A stretch of 64,000 bases of DNA from Streptomyces bungoensis. GTDB lineage: Bacteria > Actinomycetota > Actinomycetes > Streptomycetales > Streptomycetaceae. The stretch covers positions 345,434 to 409,433 of the forward strand of contig NZ_KQ948854.1 of assembly GCF_001514215.1 (NCBI RefSeq), read 5' to 3'. Positions 16,892 to 25,486 of this stretch are shown here, in pieces. Both the position numbers and the translations under genes were made by a program. The first letter of the stretch is position 1; each line of letters begins with the position of its first letter. The notes below the pieces were generated by a model. That model was not told where the DNA came from. It was given only the letters and a program-made list of their open reading frames with translations, and did no database searches.

Positions 16892-17662
16892 ATGACCTCA
16901 GTCGTGACCCGCCGCAGCGAGCGCAGGGTCAGTCCCGTGTTCCTCGGGATCCTGGCCGTCGCGGTGGTGACCGGGTGGGCCACCTGGACGGGGTTCGCCG
17001 CGCAGCCCGGCGTCGCGGTGTTCCTGTTCGTGACGGCGGCCTGGGTGGTGTCCCTGTGCCTGCACGAGTACGCGCACGCGCGGACCGCCCTGCACAGCGG
17101 GGACATCTCGGTCGGCGCGAAGGGCTACCTCACGCTGAACCCGCTGAAGTACACGCACGCGCTGCTGAGCGTGGTGCTCCCGGTGGTGTTCGTGATCATG
17201 GGCGGGATCGGTCTGCCGGGCGGCGCGGTGTTCATCGAGCACGGCCGCATCCGGGGCCGCTGGCGGCACAGCCTGGTCTCGGCGGCGGGCCCGCTGACGA
17301 ACGTGCTGTTCGCGGCGGTGTGCACCGCGCCGTTCTGGCTGCACGCCGTGGACGGGGTGCCCCTCGGCTTCCGGTTCGCGCTCGCCTTCCTCGCGCTGCT
17401 CCAGGTGACGGCCGCGGTGCTGAACTTCCTGCCGGTGCCCGGGCTGGACGGGTACGGGGTGATCGAGCCGTGGCTGCCGCAGGCGGTCAAGCGCCAGGTG
17501 GAGCCGTTCGCGTCGTTCGGGCTGCTGTTCGTGTTCGCGCTGCTGTGGGTGCCGTCGGTCAACGCGGTGTTCTTCGGCGCGGTCCACGCGATCCTGCGGG
17601 CCCTGGGGGTCGGTGACCTCGACGTGTCGGCCGGCTGGAGCCTCTACCGCTTCTGGGCGTAG
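16892..17662 (+). CDS. Site-2-protease-like M50 membrane metallopeptidase
   Basis: 256 residues from ATG 16892 (CAGGAG eleven bases upstream). Zinc motif HEYAH (HExxH) lies in the second hydrophobic segment (VSLCLHEYAHARTAL), and the third ligand motif NFLPVPGLDGYGVIEPWL has the LDG Asp. Six hydrophobic segments are visible. M50 enzymes cut substrates within the membrane, often anti-sigma factors or signal peptides. No PDZ domain is present, which places it in the short soluble-loop-free group of unknown substrate. Its last 19 nt overlap the convergent small gene. Confidence 0.9.
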   Translation: MTSVVTRRSERRVSPVFLGILAVAVVTGWATWTGFAAQPGVAVFLFVTAAWVVSLCLHEYAHARTALHSGDISVGAKGYLTLNPLKYTHALLSVVLPVVFVIMGGIGLPGGAVFIEHGRIRGRWRHSLVSAAGPLTNVLFAAVCTAPFWLHAVDGVPLGFRFALAFLALLQVTAAVLNFLPVPGLDGYGVIEPWLPQAVKRQVEPFASFGLLFVFALLWVPSVNAVFFGAVHAILRALGVGDLDVSAGWSLYRFWA

Positions 17663-17823
17663 CCGGCCCTGCCCCGCCGCAGGTAGTACCAGGTCATGTT
17701 GGACGACAGGCCCGCCAGCAGCACCCAGACGACGCCCAGCCAGCTGCCCTGGACGAACGACACGACCGCGGCGGCCACCGCGAGGAGGCAGACGATCAGG
17801 GTGTAGAGGGCGATGCGGGGCAT
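17644..17823 (-). CDS. Small two-TM membrane protein
   Basis: 59 residues from ATG 17823 with AAGGAG twelve bases upstream. Two hydrophobic helices (MPRIALYTLIVCLLAVAAAV and GVVWVLLAGLSSNMTWYYL) end in a basic tail RRGRAGYAQKR, so the C-terminus is probably cytosolic. The stop codon lies inside the 3' end of the opposing protease gene. Family not recognised. Confidence 0.75.
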   Translation of the reverse strand: MPRIALYTLIVCLLAVAAAVVSFVQGSWLGVVWVLLAGLSSNMTWYYLRRGRAGYAQKR

Positions 17824-17887
17824 GGGGGTCGGCTCCTTGCGGGGGACACTGCTACGGCGACCAGTGTCCCCCATCGCCCGGAACGCC

Positions 17888-18601
17888 TCACACGTCGGTC
17901 AGGCGGAGCCCGGCGTGCGCCTTGTACCGGCGGTTGACGGAGATCAGGTTCGCGACCAGGGACTCCACCTGGTGGGCGTTGCGCAGCCGCCCGGCGAAGA
18001 CGCCGCGCATGCCCGGGATGCGCCCGGCCAGCGCCTGCACGGTCTCCACGTCGGCGCGCTCCTCGCCCAGCACCATGACGTCGGTGTCGATCTCCTCGAT
18101 GTCCGGGTCCTGCAGCAGCACGGCCGACAGGTGGTGGAAGGCGGCGGTGACCCGGGAGTCCGGCAGCAGGGCGGCGGCCTGCTCGGCGGCGCTGCCCTCC
18201 TCGGGCCTGAGGGCGTAGGCGCCCTTCTTGTCGAAGCCGAGCGGGTTGACGCAGTCCACGACGAGCTTCCCGGCCAGCTCCTCGCGCAGCGACTCCAGGG
18301 TCTTGCCGTGGCCCTCCCACGGAACGGCGACGATCACGACGTCGCTGCGGCGCGCGGTCTCGGCGTTGTCGGCGCCCTCGACGCCGTGCCCCAGCTCCTC
18401 GGCGGCGGCCCGGGCGCGCTCGGCGGCCCGGGAGCCGATGATCACCTTTTGGCCGGCCCGGGCGAGCCGGTGGGCGAGGCCCTTGCCCTGCGGGCCGGTG
18501 CCGCCGAGCACGCCGACGACCAGCCCGGAGACGTCGGGCAGGTCCCAGGGGTCCTTGGCGGGGGCCTTGGCGGGGGTCTGTGCGCTGTCGGTAGAGGTCA
18601 T
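17888..18601 (-). CDS. npdG: F420-dependent NADP oxidoreductase
   Basis: 237 residues from ATG 18601. Rossmann motif VVGVLGGTGPQGKGLAHRLA binds NADP; VIIGSRAAERARAAAEEL provides the phosphate-binding Ser-Arg; later motifs DVVIVAVPWEGH, LVVDCVNPLGFDKKG and VTAAFHHLSAVLL are those of the F420H2:NADP+ oxidoreductase family. It moves hydride between coenzyme F420 and NADP(H), feeding F420-dependent reductases in actinomycetes. The promoter is leaderless (TAGAGT six bases upstream). The ~25 N-terminal residues before the Rossmann fold are an Ala/Pro/Asp-rich extension. Confidence 0.93.
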   Translation of the reverse strand: MTSTDSAQTPAKAPAKDPWDLPDVSGLVVGVLGGTGPQGKGLAHRLARAGQKVIIGSRAAERARAAAEELGHGVEGADNAETARRSDVVIVAVPWEGHGKTLESLREELAGKLVVDCVNPLGFDKKGAYALRPEEGSAAEQAAALLPDSRVTAAFHHLSAVLLQDPDIEEIDTDVMVLGEERADVETVQALAGRIPGMRGVFAGRLRNAHQVESLVANLISVNRRYKAHAGLRLTDV

Positions 18602-18607
18602 GGGGCG

Positions 18608-18613
18608 ACTCTA
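18608..18613 (-). promoter_or_regulatory. Leaderless -10 element of npdG
   Basis: TAGAGT on the minus strand, six bases before ATG 18601; no ribosome site between. Confidence 0.55.
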
Positions 18614-18684
18614 CGTCCCCGGGTCGGGCGAATTCCGGGGGAAGCCCGCCCCGCCCGGGACCGGTTGCGGCAGGATGCGGCGGC

Positions 18685-19281
18685 ATGGACGCCGTACGGG
18701 TCGCGCTGCTGCGCGAAGTGCTCGCCGGGACCGAGTGGCTGGGGGCCACACGGCGGTTCGCGGGGGTCCTGCGCGGGTCGGTGGTGGCGCACGGGGGCGG
18801 GCTGCTGCTGGTGGGCACGCCCGCGTACGAGCCCTGGCACCTGGCGGCGCACCTGGTGGACGAGGCGGCCTGGTCGGGCACGCCCGAACTGGCGCCCACG
18901 CTCGTACGGCACCACGCGCGCCCGTCCGACCCCGCCCACCTGGCCGTCGGTCCCGGCCGGATCGAGGAGGCGCGGCGGGGCGAGACCCTGCTGGTGGTCG
19001 CGCCCGAGGAGCCCGCGGAGCTGCTGGAGGGGGTGCACGCGGCGCGGCGGGCCGGGGCGACGGTGCTGGCGCTGGGGGCGGGCGGCGGCGAGCTGTCCGC
19101 GATGGCCCACGAGACGCTGGCCGTGCCCGAGGGGGCGGAGCTGGACCTGGACAGCGTGCAGCACCTGGTCAGCGCGGCGGCGGGCGAGAACGCGGGCTCT
19201 CCGAGGGCGCGCCGGGGGTTCCGGGACCGGCTGTCCCGGCTGGCGGAGATCCTGACGGCCCCGCCGGCCGCGCCGTGGTGA
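18685..19281 (+). CDS. Conserved hypothetical protein, SIS-like fold possible
   Basis: 198 soluble residues from ATG 18685, divergent from npdG. Repeated alternation of hydrophobic strands and helices (LLLVGTPAYEPWHLAAHL, TLLVVAPEEPAELLEG, GATVLALGAGGGELSAMA, LDLDSVQHLVSAAAGE) looks like a Rossmann-type or SIS sugar-isomerase-like fold, but the phosphosugar-binding motif is not evident. Function unknown. The stop overlaps a possible 55-codon reading frame. Confidence 0.75.
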   Translation: MDAVRVALLREVLAGTEWLGATRRFAGVLRGSVVAHGGGLLLVGTPAYEPWHLAAHLVDEAAWSGTPELAPTLVRHHARPSDPAHLAVGPGRIEEARRGETLLVVAPEEPAELLEGVHAARRAGATVLALGAGGGELSAMAHETLAVPEGAELDLDSVQHLVSAAAGENAGSPRARRGFRDRLSRLAEILTAPPAAPW

Positions 19282-19445
19282 AGGGTCGACGGCCGCGGGC
19301 ACGGCCGGGCGGCCCGCTGCGCGTGGGCGCGATGGGCCTGCTCGCGGTGTGCCCGCCGGGGCTGATGACCTACGACGCCCGCACCGGCGAGCACGCGGTG
19401 CGGCTGCGCGCCAGGCGCGCGGCCGCCGCGTCCGCCCGGGTGTGA
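19278..19445 (+). CDS. Possible small basic protein, translationally coupled
   Basis: 55 codons starting at a GTG that overlaps the previous stop as GTGA. The product is Arg-rich at both ends (VKGRRPRARPGG, LRARRAAAASARV) around a short central MGLLAVCPPGLMTYDARTGE. GC at third positions is high. It ends one base before the opposing gene's stop. It could be chance; only the coupling and codon bias support it. Confidence 0.35.
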   Translation: MKGRRPRARPGGPLRVGAMGLLAVCPPGLMTYDARTGEHAVRLRARRAAAASARV

Positions 19446-19679
19446 TCAGTCGTCGTCGGACGGGCTTCCCGCGGTGGCGTCGTGCCAGCGCGGGTCGTTC
19501 TCCCACTCGAGGTTGCGCTCGCGGGCCGTCTCCATCGCGTGCTGCGCCTCCTCCCGGGAGGCGTACGGCCCGAACCGGTCCTTGGCGGGGCACTCCGGCC
19601 CCTCCTCGACCTTCTTGTGCTCCAGGCAGTAGAACCACTCGCCCGGCTTGCCGACCGTGCGCTTCTTGAACAGGGCCAT
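19446..19679 (-). CDS. Small hydrophilic conserved protein
   Basis: 77 residues from ATG 19679 (GAGAGGAGCTG upstream). Begins [20 protein letters not shown], with a single Cys pair (C18, C30: [15 protein letters not shown]), then SPOR-like or charged helix [20 protein letters not shown] and an acidic tail. Resembles small Streptomyces proteins of unknown function. Divergent from map. Confidence 0.8.
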   Translation of the reverse strand: MALFKKRTVGKPGEWFYCLEHKKVEEGPECPAKDRFGPYASREEAQHAMETARERNLEWENDPRWHDATAGSPSDDD

Positions 19680-19724
19680 GACCAGCTCCTCTCGCCAACG
19701 ACATGTTCCCCCAAGCCCGCTGGT

Positions 19725-19730
19725 TAGACT
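19725..19730 (+). promoter_or_regulatory. Leaderless -10 element of map
   Basis: TAGACT, seven bases before ATG 19738. The 12-bp string GGTTAGACTCGC also occurs in the promoter of the 55-residue gene at 51633-51644. Confidence 0.55.
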
Positions 19731-19737
19731 CGCTTGC

Positions 19738-20595
19738 ATGTCTGGCCAGTCGCTGCTCGTACCAGGGGAGCTCTCTCCCACCCGTTCGGTCCCCGGAAAC
19801 ATCCGCCGCCCCGAGTACGTCGGCAAGCCCGCGCCGGCGCCGTACACCGGGCCGGAGGTGCAGACCCCGGAGACCATCGAGGCGATGCGGATCGCCGGGC
19901 GGATCGCCGCGCGGGCGATGGAAGAGGCCGCGAGGATCATCGCGCCGGGCGTGACCACGGACCAGCTGGACAAGGTCGCCCACGAGTACATGTGCGACCA
20001 CGGCGCCTACCCGTCCACGCTCGGCTACCGCGGCTTCCCCAAGTCCCTGTGCACGAGCGTCAACGAGGTCATCTGCCACGGCATCCCGGACTCGACGGTC
20101 CTCAGGGACGGCGACATCGTCAACCTGGACGTGACGGCGTACATCGGCGGGGTGCACGGCGACAACAACGCGACCTACCTGGTCGGCGACGTGGACGAGG
20201 AGTCGCGGCTGCTCGTGGAGCGGACCCGGGAGTCCCTGAACCGGGCGATCAAGGCCGTCAGGCCGGGCCGGCAGATCAACGTCATCGGCCGGGTCATCGA
20301 GTCGTACGCCAAGCGCTTCGGCTACGGGGTGGTGCGGGACTTCACCGGTCACGGCATCAGCTCCTCGTTCCACTCCGGGCTGATCGTCCCGCACTACGAC
20401 AGCCCCCACGCCACCACCGTCATGCGGCCCGGCATGACGTTCACGATCGAGCCGATGCTGACGCTGGGCACCCACGAGTACGACATGTGGGACGACGGCT
20501 GGACGGTCGTCACCAGGGACCGCAGGCGCACGGCCCAGTTCGAGCACACGCTGGTGGTGACGGAGACGGGCGCGGACGTCCTGACCCTGCCGTAG
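19738..20595 (+). CDS. map: Methionine aminopeptidase type I
   Basis: 285 residues from ATG 19738. Removes the initiator methionine from nascent proteins. The N-terminal extension [20 protein letters not shown] is the SH3-binding-like linker of actinobacterial type Ic enzymes. Metal ligands are present in [19 protein letters not shown] (two Asp), GHGISSSFH (His), FTIEPML (Glu) and QFEHTLVVT (Glu). The mRNA appears leaderless. The heme oxygenase gene follows after 37 nt and is probably co-transcribed. Many actinomycetes carry several map genes; this may not be the only one. Confidence 0.97.
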   Translation: MSGQSLLVPGELSPTRSVPGNIRRPEYVGKPAPAPYTGPEVQTPETIEAMRIAGRIAARAMEEAARIIAPGVTTDQLDKVAHEYMCDHGAYPSTLGYRGFPKSLCTSVNEVICHGIPDSTVLRDGDIVNLDVTAYIGGVHGDNNATYLVGDVDEESRLLVERTRESLNRAIKAVRPGRQINVIGRVIESYAKRFGYGVVRDFTGHGISSSFHSGLIVPHYDSPHATTVMRPGMTFTIEPMLTLGTHEYDMWDDGWTVVTRDRRRTAQFEHTLVVTETGADVLTLP

Positions 20596-20632
20596 GACCT
20601 CCGAGCCCCCACGAGGCCCGGAGGAGAGCCCC

Positions 20633-21280
20633 ATGGAGTCGTTCTCGACCGTCCTGCGCACCGCTTCGCGCGGGCAGCACCTGGCGGCGGAGTCCTCGCC
20701 GTTCCTGAGCGACCTGCTCGGCGGCCGGCTGGGCGTGGCGGCGTACGCGCGCTACACCGAGCAGCTGTGGTTCGTCTACGAGGCGCTGGAGAGCGCGGCC
20801 GGGCGGCTGGCGGCCGACCCGGTGGCCGGGCCGTTCGTCCGGCCCGAGCTGATGCGGCTGCCCGCGCTGGAGCGGGATCTGGCGCACCTGCGGGGCGCCG
20901 GGTGGCGGGCGGGCCTGTCGGCCCTGCCCGCGACCGCCGCGTACGCGGACCGGGTCCGGGCGTGCGCCGCGCACTGGCCCGGCGGTTACGTCGCCCACCA
21001 CTACACCCGTTACCTGGGCGACCTGTCCGGCGGCCAGGTCGTCCGGGACCGGGCGGAGCGGACCTGGGGTTTCGCCAGGAAGGGCGACGGCGTCCGCTTC
21101 TACGTCTTCGAGGACATCGCCGGCCCGGCCGCGTTCAAGAGGGAGTACCGGCAGAGGCTGGACGCGGTCGGCGTGGACGAGCTGGAGAGGCAGCGCATGG
21201 TGGCGGAGTGCAACCGGGCGTTCGCCCTCAACACGGCCGTCTTCGAGGCCCTGGGCGAGGAGTTCCCGCGGACCGCGTAG
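20633..21280 (+). CDS. Biliverdin-producing heme oxygenase
   Basis: 215 residues, GGAGGAG upstream of ATG 20633. HmuO/HO-1-type enzyme: opens heme with O2 and electrons to biliverdin, CO and Fe2+. His16 in TASRGQHLAAESS is the proximal heme ligand; the distal helix motif HYTRYLGDLSGGQVV carries the flexible Gly pair. Length fits bacterial heme oxygenases. It lies downstream of map, and no iron box is seen before it, although the iron-uptake operon starts 775 nt further on. Confidence 0.95.
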   Translation: MESFSTVLRTASRGQHLAAESSPFLSDLLGGRLGVAAYARYTEQLWFVYEALESAAGRLAADPVAGPFVRPELMRLPALERDLAHLRGAGWRAGLSALPATAAYADRVRACAAHWPGGYVAHHYTRYLGDLSGGQVVRDRAERTWGFARKGDGVRFYVFEDIAGPAAFKREYRQRLDAVGVDELERQRMVAECNRAFALNTAVFEALGEEFPRTA

Positions 21281-21292
21281 GTCCGGGGGCCG

Positions 21293-21943
21293 TCAGCGTT
21301 CGAGGAAGACCCGGCCGCCGACCTCGACCCAGCCGTGCGGCTGGGGCGCGGTCAGGATCTGCGAGCCCCTGCCCTGGACGATGTTCAGGGCGCGGCCCAG
21401 GCGCTCGGTGAGGAGGAGGGCCGCAGCGCCCGTCGCCTCGTCCTCGTCGACACCGTCGTCGCGGCCGGGGAAGGCGCGGGCCCGCACGCGGCCCGCGGCC
21501 TCGTCCTCCCAGGCCCAGGCGTAGATCCACTCGCCGGGCGGCGGCACGTCCAGGGCGTCGACCTCGGCGGCGCTGCCGTACTGGCGCAGGGTGCGCGGCG
21601 GGGCCCACTCCGCGCGGGCCTCGATCCAGCTGAACTCGCCGTCCAGGCGGGCCCCGACCACCCCGGCGGGGGTGACCAGCTCGGGGACGTCCAGCAGCCA
21701 GGCGGTGCCGACGCAGGGGTGCCCGGCGAACGGCAGGCGCAGGGTGGGGGTGTAGATGTCGATCACTCCGCGCTCGGGGTCGTCCACGAACACGGTCTCG
21801 CTGAAGCCGAGCTTGCCGGCCAGCGCCTGCCGGTCGCCCTGGTCGGGCAGGACCGAGCCGTCGCGGACGACGCCGAGCTCGTTGCCGTAGCCGCCGTTCG
21901 GTCCGCAGAAGACGCGGAGGACGTCGTAGTCAGTCACTCGCAC
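21293..21943 (-). CDS. PhzF-family isomerase-like protein (short form)
   Basis: 216 residues from GTG 21943. PhzF motifs: YDVLRVFCGPNGGYGNELGV, catalytic-Glu segment KLGFSETVFV, TPTLRLPFAGHPCVGTAWLL and the late GRDDGVDEDEATGAAA block. It is about 60-80 residues shorter than PhzF itself, missing part of the central region. PhzF proteins isomerise or epimerise small metabolites; this one's substrate is unknown. Divergent from efeO, convergent with heme oxygenase 13 nt away. Confidence 0.88.
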   Translation of the reverse strand: MRVTDYDVLRVFCGPNGGYGNELGVVRDGSVLPDQGDRQALAGKLGFSETVFVDDPERGVIDIYTPTLRLPFAGHPCVGTAWLLDVPELVTPAGVVGARLDGEFSWIEARAEWAPPRTLRQYGSAAEVDALDVPPPGEWIYAWAWEDEAAGRVRARAFPGRDDGVDEDEATGAAALLLTERLGRALNIVQGRGSQILTAPQPHGWVEVGGRVFLER

Positions 21944-21987
21944 ATTGAAACATCGCCAGGTGAGAGCTGAATCACGACCCCGCGGGG

Positions 21988-22015
21988 TTGAGGTGAGGTT
22001 AGCCTCAGGTAAGTT
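21988..22015 (+). promoter_or_regulatory. efeO promoter
   Basis: -35 TTGAGG (21988-21993), 16-bp spacer, -10 TAAGTT (22010-22015). Both iron boxes overlap it, so repressor binding would block RNA polymerase. Confidence 0.6.
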
Positions 22016-22027
22016 AGGGCAGCCTCA
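21989..22027 (+). promoter_or_regulatory. Two DmdR1/IdeR-type iron boxes
   Basis: TGAGGTGAGGTTAGCCTCA (21989-22007) matches the consensus TTAGGTTAGGCTAACCTAA at 14 of 19 positions; GTAAGTTAGGGCAGCCTCA (22009-22027) at 13 of 19. Centres are 20 bp apart, about two helical turns. Fe2+-loaded DmdR1 should repress efeOBU here. Confidence 0.7.
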
Positions 22028-22054
22028 CCACACCAGATCCGCCAGGAGCCCCGC

Positions 22055-23191
22055 ATGCGAGCCGTCCGCCTGACCGTCACCGCCGCCGCCACCGCGGCGA
22101 CTCTGACCGCCCTCGCGGCCTGCACCGCGAAGAGCGACGCCAAGGACGGCGCGGCCGTCCAGGTCACCGCGGCCGACTCCCGGTGCGAGACGTCCTCCAC
22201 GTCCGTTCCGGCCGGCCACGTCACCCTGGAGATAGCGAACAAGGGGTCGAAGGCCACCGAGGTCGAGATCCTGTTCCCGGACGACCGGATCGTCTCCGAG
22301 AAGGAGAACATCGGGCCCGGCACCAAGTACACGCTGACCGCCGAGGTGAAGGCCGGCTCGTACGAGATCGCCTGCCGGCCCGGCATGAAGGGCCACGGCA
22401 TCCGGCAGAAGCTCACCGTCACCGGTGGCGGGACGAGCGCCGAGCGCGACCCGAAGCTGGACCAGGCCGTCGCCGCGTACCGGCAGTACGCGCAGGACCA
22501 GGCCGACCGGACGCTGCCGCTCGCGGAGACGTTCGTCAAGGCCGTCCAGGACGGCGACGTCGCCGCCGCGCGGAAGGCCTACGCCCCCTCCCGCCTCGGC
22601 TGGGAGCGCACCGAGCCGGTGGCCGAGTCCTTCGGCGACATCGACCCCAAGGTCGACATCCGCAAGCCCGACCTCGAGCCCGGGCAGAAGTGGACCGGCT
22701 GGCACCGCCTCGAGCAGGCCCTGTGGCAGAAGAAGAGCATCGGTGCCGAGGAGAAGGCCCTCGCGGGTGAGCTGCTCACGGACCTGAAGGACTGGAAGGA
22801 GCGGGTCGGCAAGGCCGAGATCACCCCGACCTCCATGGCCAACGGCGCCAAGGAACTGCTGGACGAGGTCGCCAAGGGCAAGGTCACCGGCGAGGAGGAG
22901 TACTACTCGCACACCGACCTCGTCGACTTCAAGGGCAACGTCGAGGGCGCCCAGCGGGCGTACGAGCTGCTGAAGCCGGTCGCCGCCGAGAACGACCCCG
23001 CGCTGGCCAAGGAGCTGGACAAGCAGTTCGCCGCGCTGAACACGCTGCTGGACAAGTACCGCCCGAGCAAGGACTCCTACGACTTCGTCTCCTACGACAA
23101 GGTCGGCGAGGGGCAGCGCAAGGAGCTCTCGGACGCGGTGAACGCGCTCGCCGAGCCGCTGTCCAAGCTCGCCGCCGCGGTCGTGAAGTAA
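22055..23191 (+). CDS. efeO: EfeO iron-binding lipoprotein
   Basis: 378 residues, CAGGAG upstream of ATG 22055. Lipoprotein signal with lipobox ALAAC (Cys23). An N-terminal cupredoxin-like domain (~35-130, VTLEIANKGSKATEVEILFP, YEIACRPGMKGHG) precedes an M75 peptidase-like domain with the iron-site motif WTGWHRLEQALW (HxxE). EfeO captures ferric or ferrous iron at the outer membrane face and works with EfeB and EfeU. First gene of the operon. Confidence 0.95.
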   Translation: MRAVRLTVTAAATAATLTALAACTAKSDAKDGAAVQVTAADSRCETSSTSVPAGHVTLEIANKGSKATEVEILFPDDRIVSEKENIGPGTKYTLTAEVKAGSYEIACRPGMKGHGIRQKLTVTGGGTSAERDPKLDQAVAAYRQYAQDQADRTLPLAETFVKAVQDGDVAAARKAYAPSRLGWERTEPVAESFGDIDPKVDIRKPDLEPGQKWTGWHRLEQALWQKKSIGAEEKALAGELLTDLKDWKERVGKAEITPTSMANGAKELLDEVAKGKVTGEEEYYSHTDLVDFKGNVEGAQRAYELLKPVAAENDPALAKELDKQFAALNTLLDKYRPSKDSYDFVSYDKVGEGQRKELSDAVNALAEPLSKLAAAVVK

Positions 23192-23202
23192 GGGGCGCGG
23201 CG

Positions 23203-24501
23203 ATGACCGAGACGCAGGAGACCGAGGAGACGCGCGAGCCGCAGGAGTCCCCGGCCGCCGGGCGACCGTCGCGGCGGGCGCTGATCGGCTGGGGCGGCGC
23301 CGGGCTGGCGCTCGGTGCCGCCGTGGGCGGCGGGGCCGCGGCGATGGCGCACGCCGGTGACGACGCGGAGCCGGCCGCCGCCGGCACGGGCGGCGCCGTG
23401 GCGTTCCACGGCGCCCACCAGGCGGGCATCGCCACCCCGGTGCAGGACCGGCTGCACTTCGCCGCGTTCGACGTGAAGACCGGCGACCGCGCCGAGTTCG
23501 TCGCGATGCTCAAGGACTGGACCGAGGCGGCCCGGCGGATGACGGCCGGCAAGCCGGTCGGCGAGGGCGCGTTCGACGGCCTCGCCGAGGCACCGCCGGA
23601 CGACACCGGCGAGGCGATGGGCCTCAAGCCGTCCCGGCTGACGCTCACCATCGGCTTCGGGCCGTCGCTCTTCGACCGGTTCGGCCTCCAGGACAAGCGG
23701 CCCGCGGCCCTGGTCGACCTGCCCGCCTTCCCCGGGGACAACCTGGAGCGGACCCGCACCGGCGGCGACCTGTGCGTCCAGGCCTGCGCCGACGACCCGC
23801 AGGTCGCCGTGCACGCCATCCGCAACCTCGCCCGCATCGGCTTCGGCAAGGTCGCCGTCCGCTGGTCCCAGCTCGGCTTCGGCAAGACCTCCTCCACCAC
23901 CCCCGACGCGCAGACCCCGCGCAACCTCTTCGGCTTCAAGGACGGCACCCGCAACATCGCGGGGACGGAGAGCGGCCGCCTGGCGAAGTTCGTGTGGGTC
24001 GGCGACGCGGACACCGGCGCGAAGGACGCCTGGATGAACGGCGGGTCGTACCTCGTCGCCCGGCGCATCCGCATGAACATCGAGACCTGGGACCGGACCT
24101 CGCTGCAGGAGCAGGAGGACGTCTTCGGCCGCGACAAGCGCGAGGGCGCCCCGGTCGGCAAGGCCAAGGAGCACGACGAGCCGTTCCTGAAGGCGATGAA
24201 GCCGACCGCCCACGTGCGCCTCGCGCACCCGGACGCCAACGGCGGCATCACCATCCTGCGCCGCGGCTACTCCTTCACCGACGGCACCGACGGCCTCGGC
24301 CGCCTGGACGCGGGCCTGTTCTTCCTGGCCTACCAGCGCGACGTGCGCAAGGGATTCATCCCCCTGCAGCGCAAGCTGGCCGCGCACGACGCGCTCAACG
24401 AGTACATCCAGCACGTGGGTTCGGCGGTCTTCGCGGTGCCCCCCGGCGTCCGGGACTCCGCCGACTGGTGGGGCCGCACGCTGTTCTCCGAGGAGGCGTA
24501 A
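23203..24501 (+). CDS. efeB: EfeB DyP-type heme peroxidase, Tat-exported
   Basis: 432 residues from ATG 23203, 11 nt after efeO. Twin-arginine signal SRRALIGWGGAGLALG with AMAHA cleavage region near residue 50. DyP signature FGFKDGTRN (Asp247 distal acid) and the heme-proximal His in HVRLAHPDANGG. In EfeUOB, EfeB oxidises Fe2+ outside the cell (and has been proposed to take iron from heme) before EfeU transport. Length fits the Tat-exported class. Confidence 0.96.
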   Translation: MTETQETEETREPQESPAAGRPSRRALIGWGGAGLALGAAVGGGAAAMAHAGDDAEPAAAGTGGAVAFHGAHQAGIATPVQDRLHFAAFDVKTGDRAEFVAMLKDWTEAARRMTAGKPVGEGAFDGLAEAPPDDTGEAMGLKPSRLTLTIGFGPSLFDRFGLQDKRPAALVDLPAFPGDNLERTRTGGDLCVQACADDPQVAVHAIRNLARIGFGKVAVRWSQLGFGKTSSTTPDAQTPRNLFGFKDGTRNIAGTESGRLAKFVWVGDADTGAKDAWMNGGSYLVARRIRMNIETWDRTSLQEQEDVFGRDKREGAPVGKAKEHDEPFLKAMKPTAHVRLAHPDANGGITILRRGYSFTDGTDGLGRLDAGLFFLAYQRDVRKGFIPLQRKLAAHDALNEYIQHVGSAVFAVPPGVRDSADWWGRTLFSEEA

Positions 24502-24503
24502 CC

Positions 24504-25379
24504 GTGTTCTCCAACTACCTGATCGGCCTGCGCGAGGGCCTGGAGGCGTCCCTCGTCGTCTGCATCCTCATCGCCTACCTGGTCAAGACCGGCCGCCGGG
24601 ACGCCCTGCGGCCCATCTGGATCGGCATCGCCATCGCCATCGCCATCGCGATGGGCTTCGGCAGCGCGCTGGAGTTCGGCTCCCAGGAGCTGACGTTCGA
24701 GGCGCAGGAGGCGCTCGGCGGCTCCCTGTCCGTCATCGCCGTCGGCCTGGTGACCTGGATGGTGTTCTGGATGCGGCGCACCGCCCGGCACCTGAAGTCC
24801 GAGCTGCACGGCAAGCTGGACGCGGCGCTGGCGATGGGCACGGGCGCGCTGGTCGCCACCGCGTTCCTCGCCGTGGGCCGCGAGGGCCTGGAGACCGCCC
24901 TGTTCGTGTGGGCGTCCGTGCACGCGGCCTCCGACGGCACCCCGCGCCCGCTGATCGGCGTGGCCCTCGGGCTGGCCACGGCCGTCCTGCTCGGCTGGCT
25001 GTTCTACCGGGGCGCGCTGAGGATCAACCTGGCCAAGTTCTTCACCTGGACCGGCGGCATGCTGGTCGTGGTGGCGGCGGGCGTGCTGGCGTACGGCTTC
25101 CACGACCTGCAGGAGGCCAACTGGATCCCGGGCATCTCCGACCTCGCCTTCGACATCAGCGGCACCATCCCGCCGGACAGCTGGTACGGCACCCTGCTCA
25201 AGGGCGTGTTCAACTTCCAGCCGGACCCGACGGTCGTGCAGCTGGCGGTGTGGGCGGCGTACCTGGTCCCGACCCTGGCCGTGTTCCTGATCACCCCGGA
25301 GTTCGCCGCGCGGCTGAGGGGGCGGCGGCGCGAGGGAGCCGCGGGCGGCGTCGAGGGCGGGGTCCCGGCGTCGAAGTAG
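24504..25379 (+). CDS. efeU: EfeU ferrous-iron permease (FTR1 family)
   Basis: 291 residues from GTG 24504, 2 nt after the efeB stop. Seven hydrophobic segments; two iron-transport REGLE motifs (Arg10-Glu14 in LIGLREGLEAS and VGREGLETALF). Couples iron oxidation by EfeB to uptake across the membrane. The C-terminal tail RLRGRRREGAAGG is basic and cytosolic. Last gene of the operon; a bulged hairpin follows at 25389-25430. Confidence 0.96.
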   Translation: MFSNYLIGLREGLEASLVVCILIAYLVKTGRRDALRPIWIGIAIAIAIAMGFGSALEFGSQELTFEAQEALGGSLSVIAVGLVTWMVFWMRRTARHLKSELHGKLDAALAMGTGALVATAFLAVGREGLETALFVWASVHAASDGTPRPLIGVALGLATAVLLGWLFYRGALRINLAKFFTWTGGMLVVVAAGVLAYGFHDLQEANWIPGISDLAFDISGTIPPDSWYGTLLKGVFNFQPDPTVVQLAVWAAYLVPTLAVFLITPEFAARLRGRRREGAAGGVEGGVPASK

Positions 25380-25388
25380 GCCCGGTGC

Positions 25389-25430
25389 CCGGGGGGTTCC
25401 GGCGTCCGACTGGGGGAACCGGCCCCCCGG
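25389..25430 (+). terminator. Bulged hairpin after efeU
   Basis: CCGGGGGG-TTCC (25389-25400) can pair with GGAA-CCGG-CCCCCCGG (25415-25430) with a 4-nt bulge. No T-tract follows. Confidence 0.4.
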
Positions 25431-25486
25431 CGGCCTCTCCCTCCCGGTAGGGTTCGCCTCCGGAAAGGGGAGGGTGAAGGCGCCTC

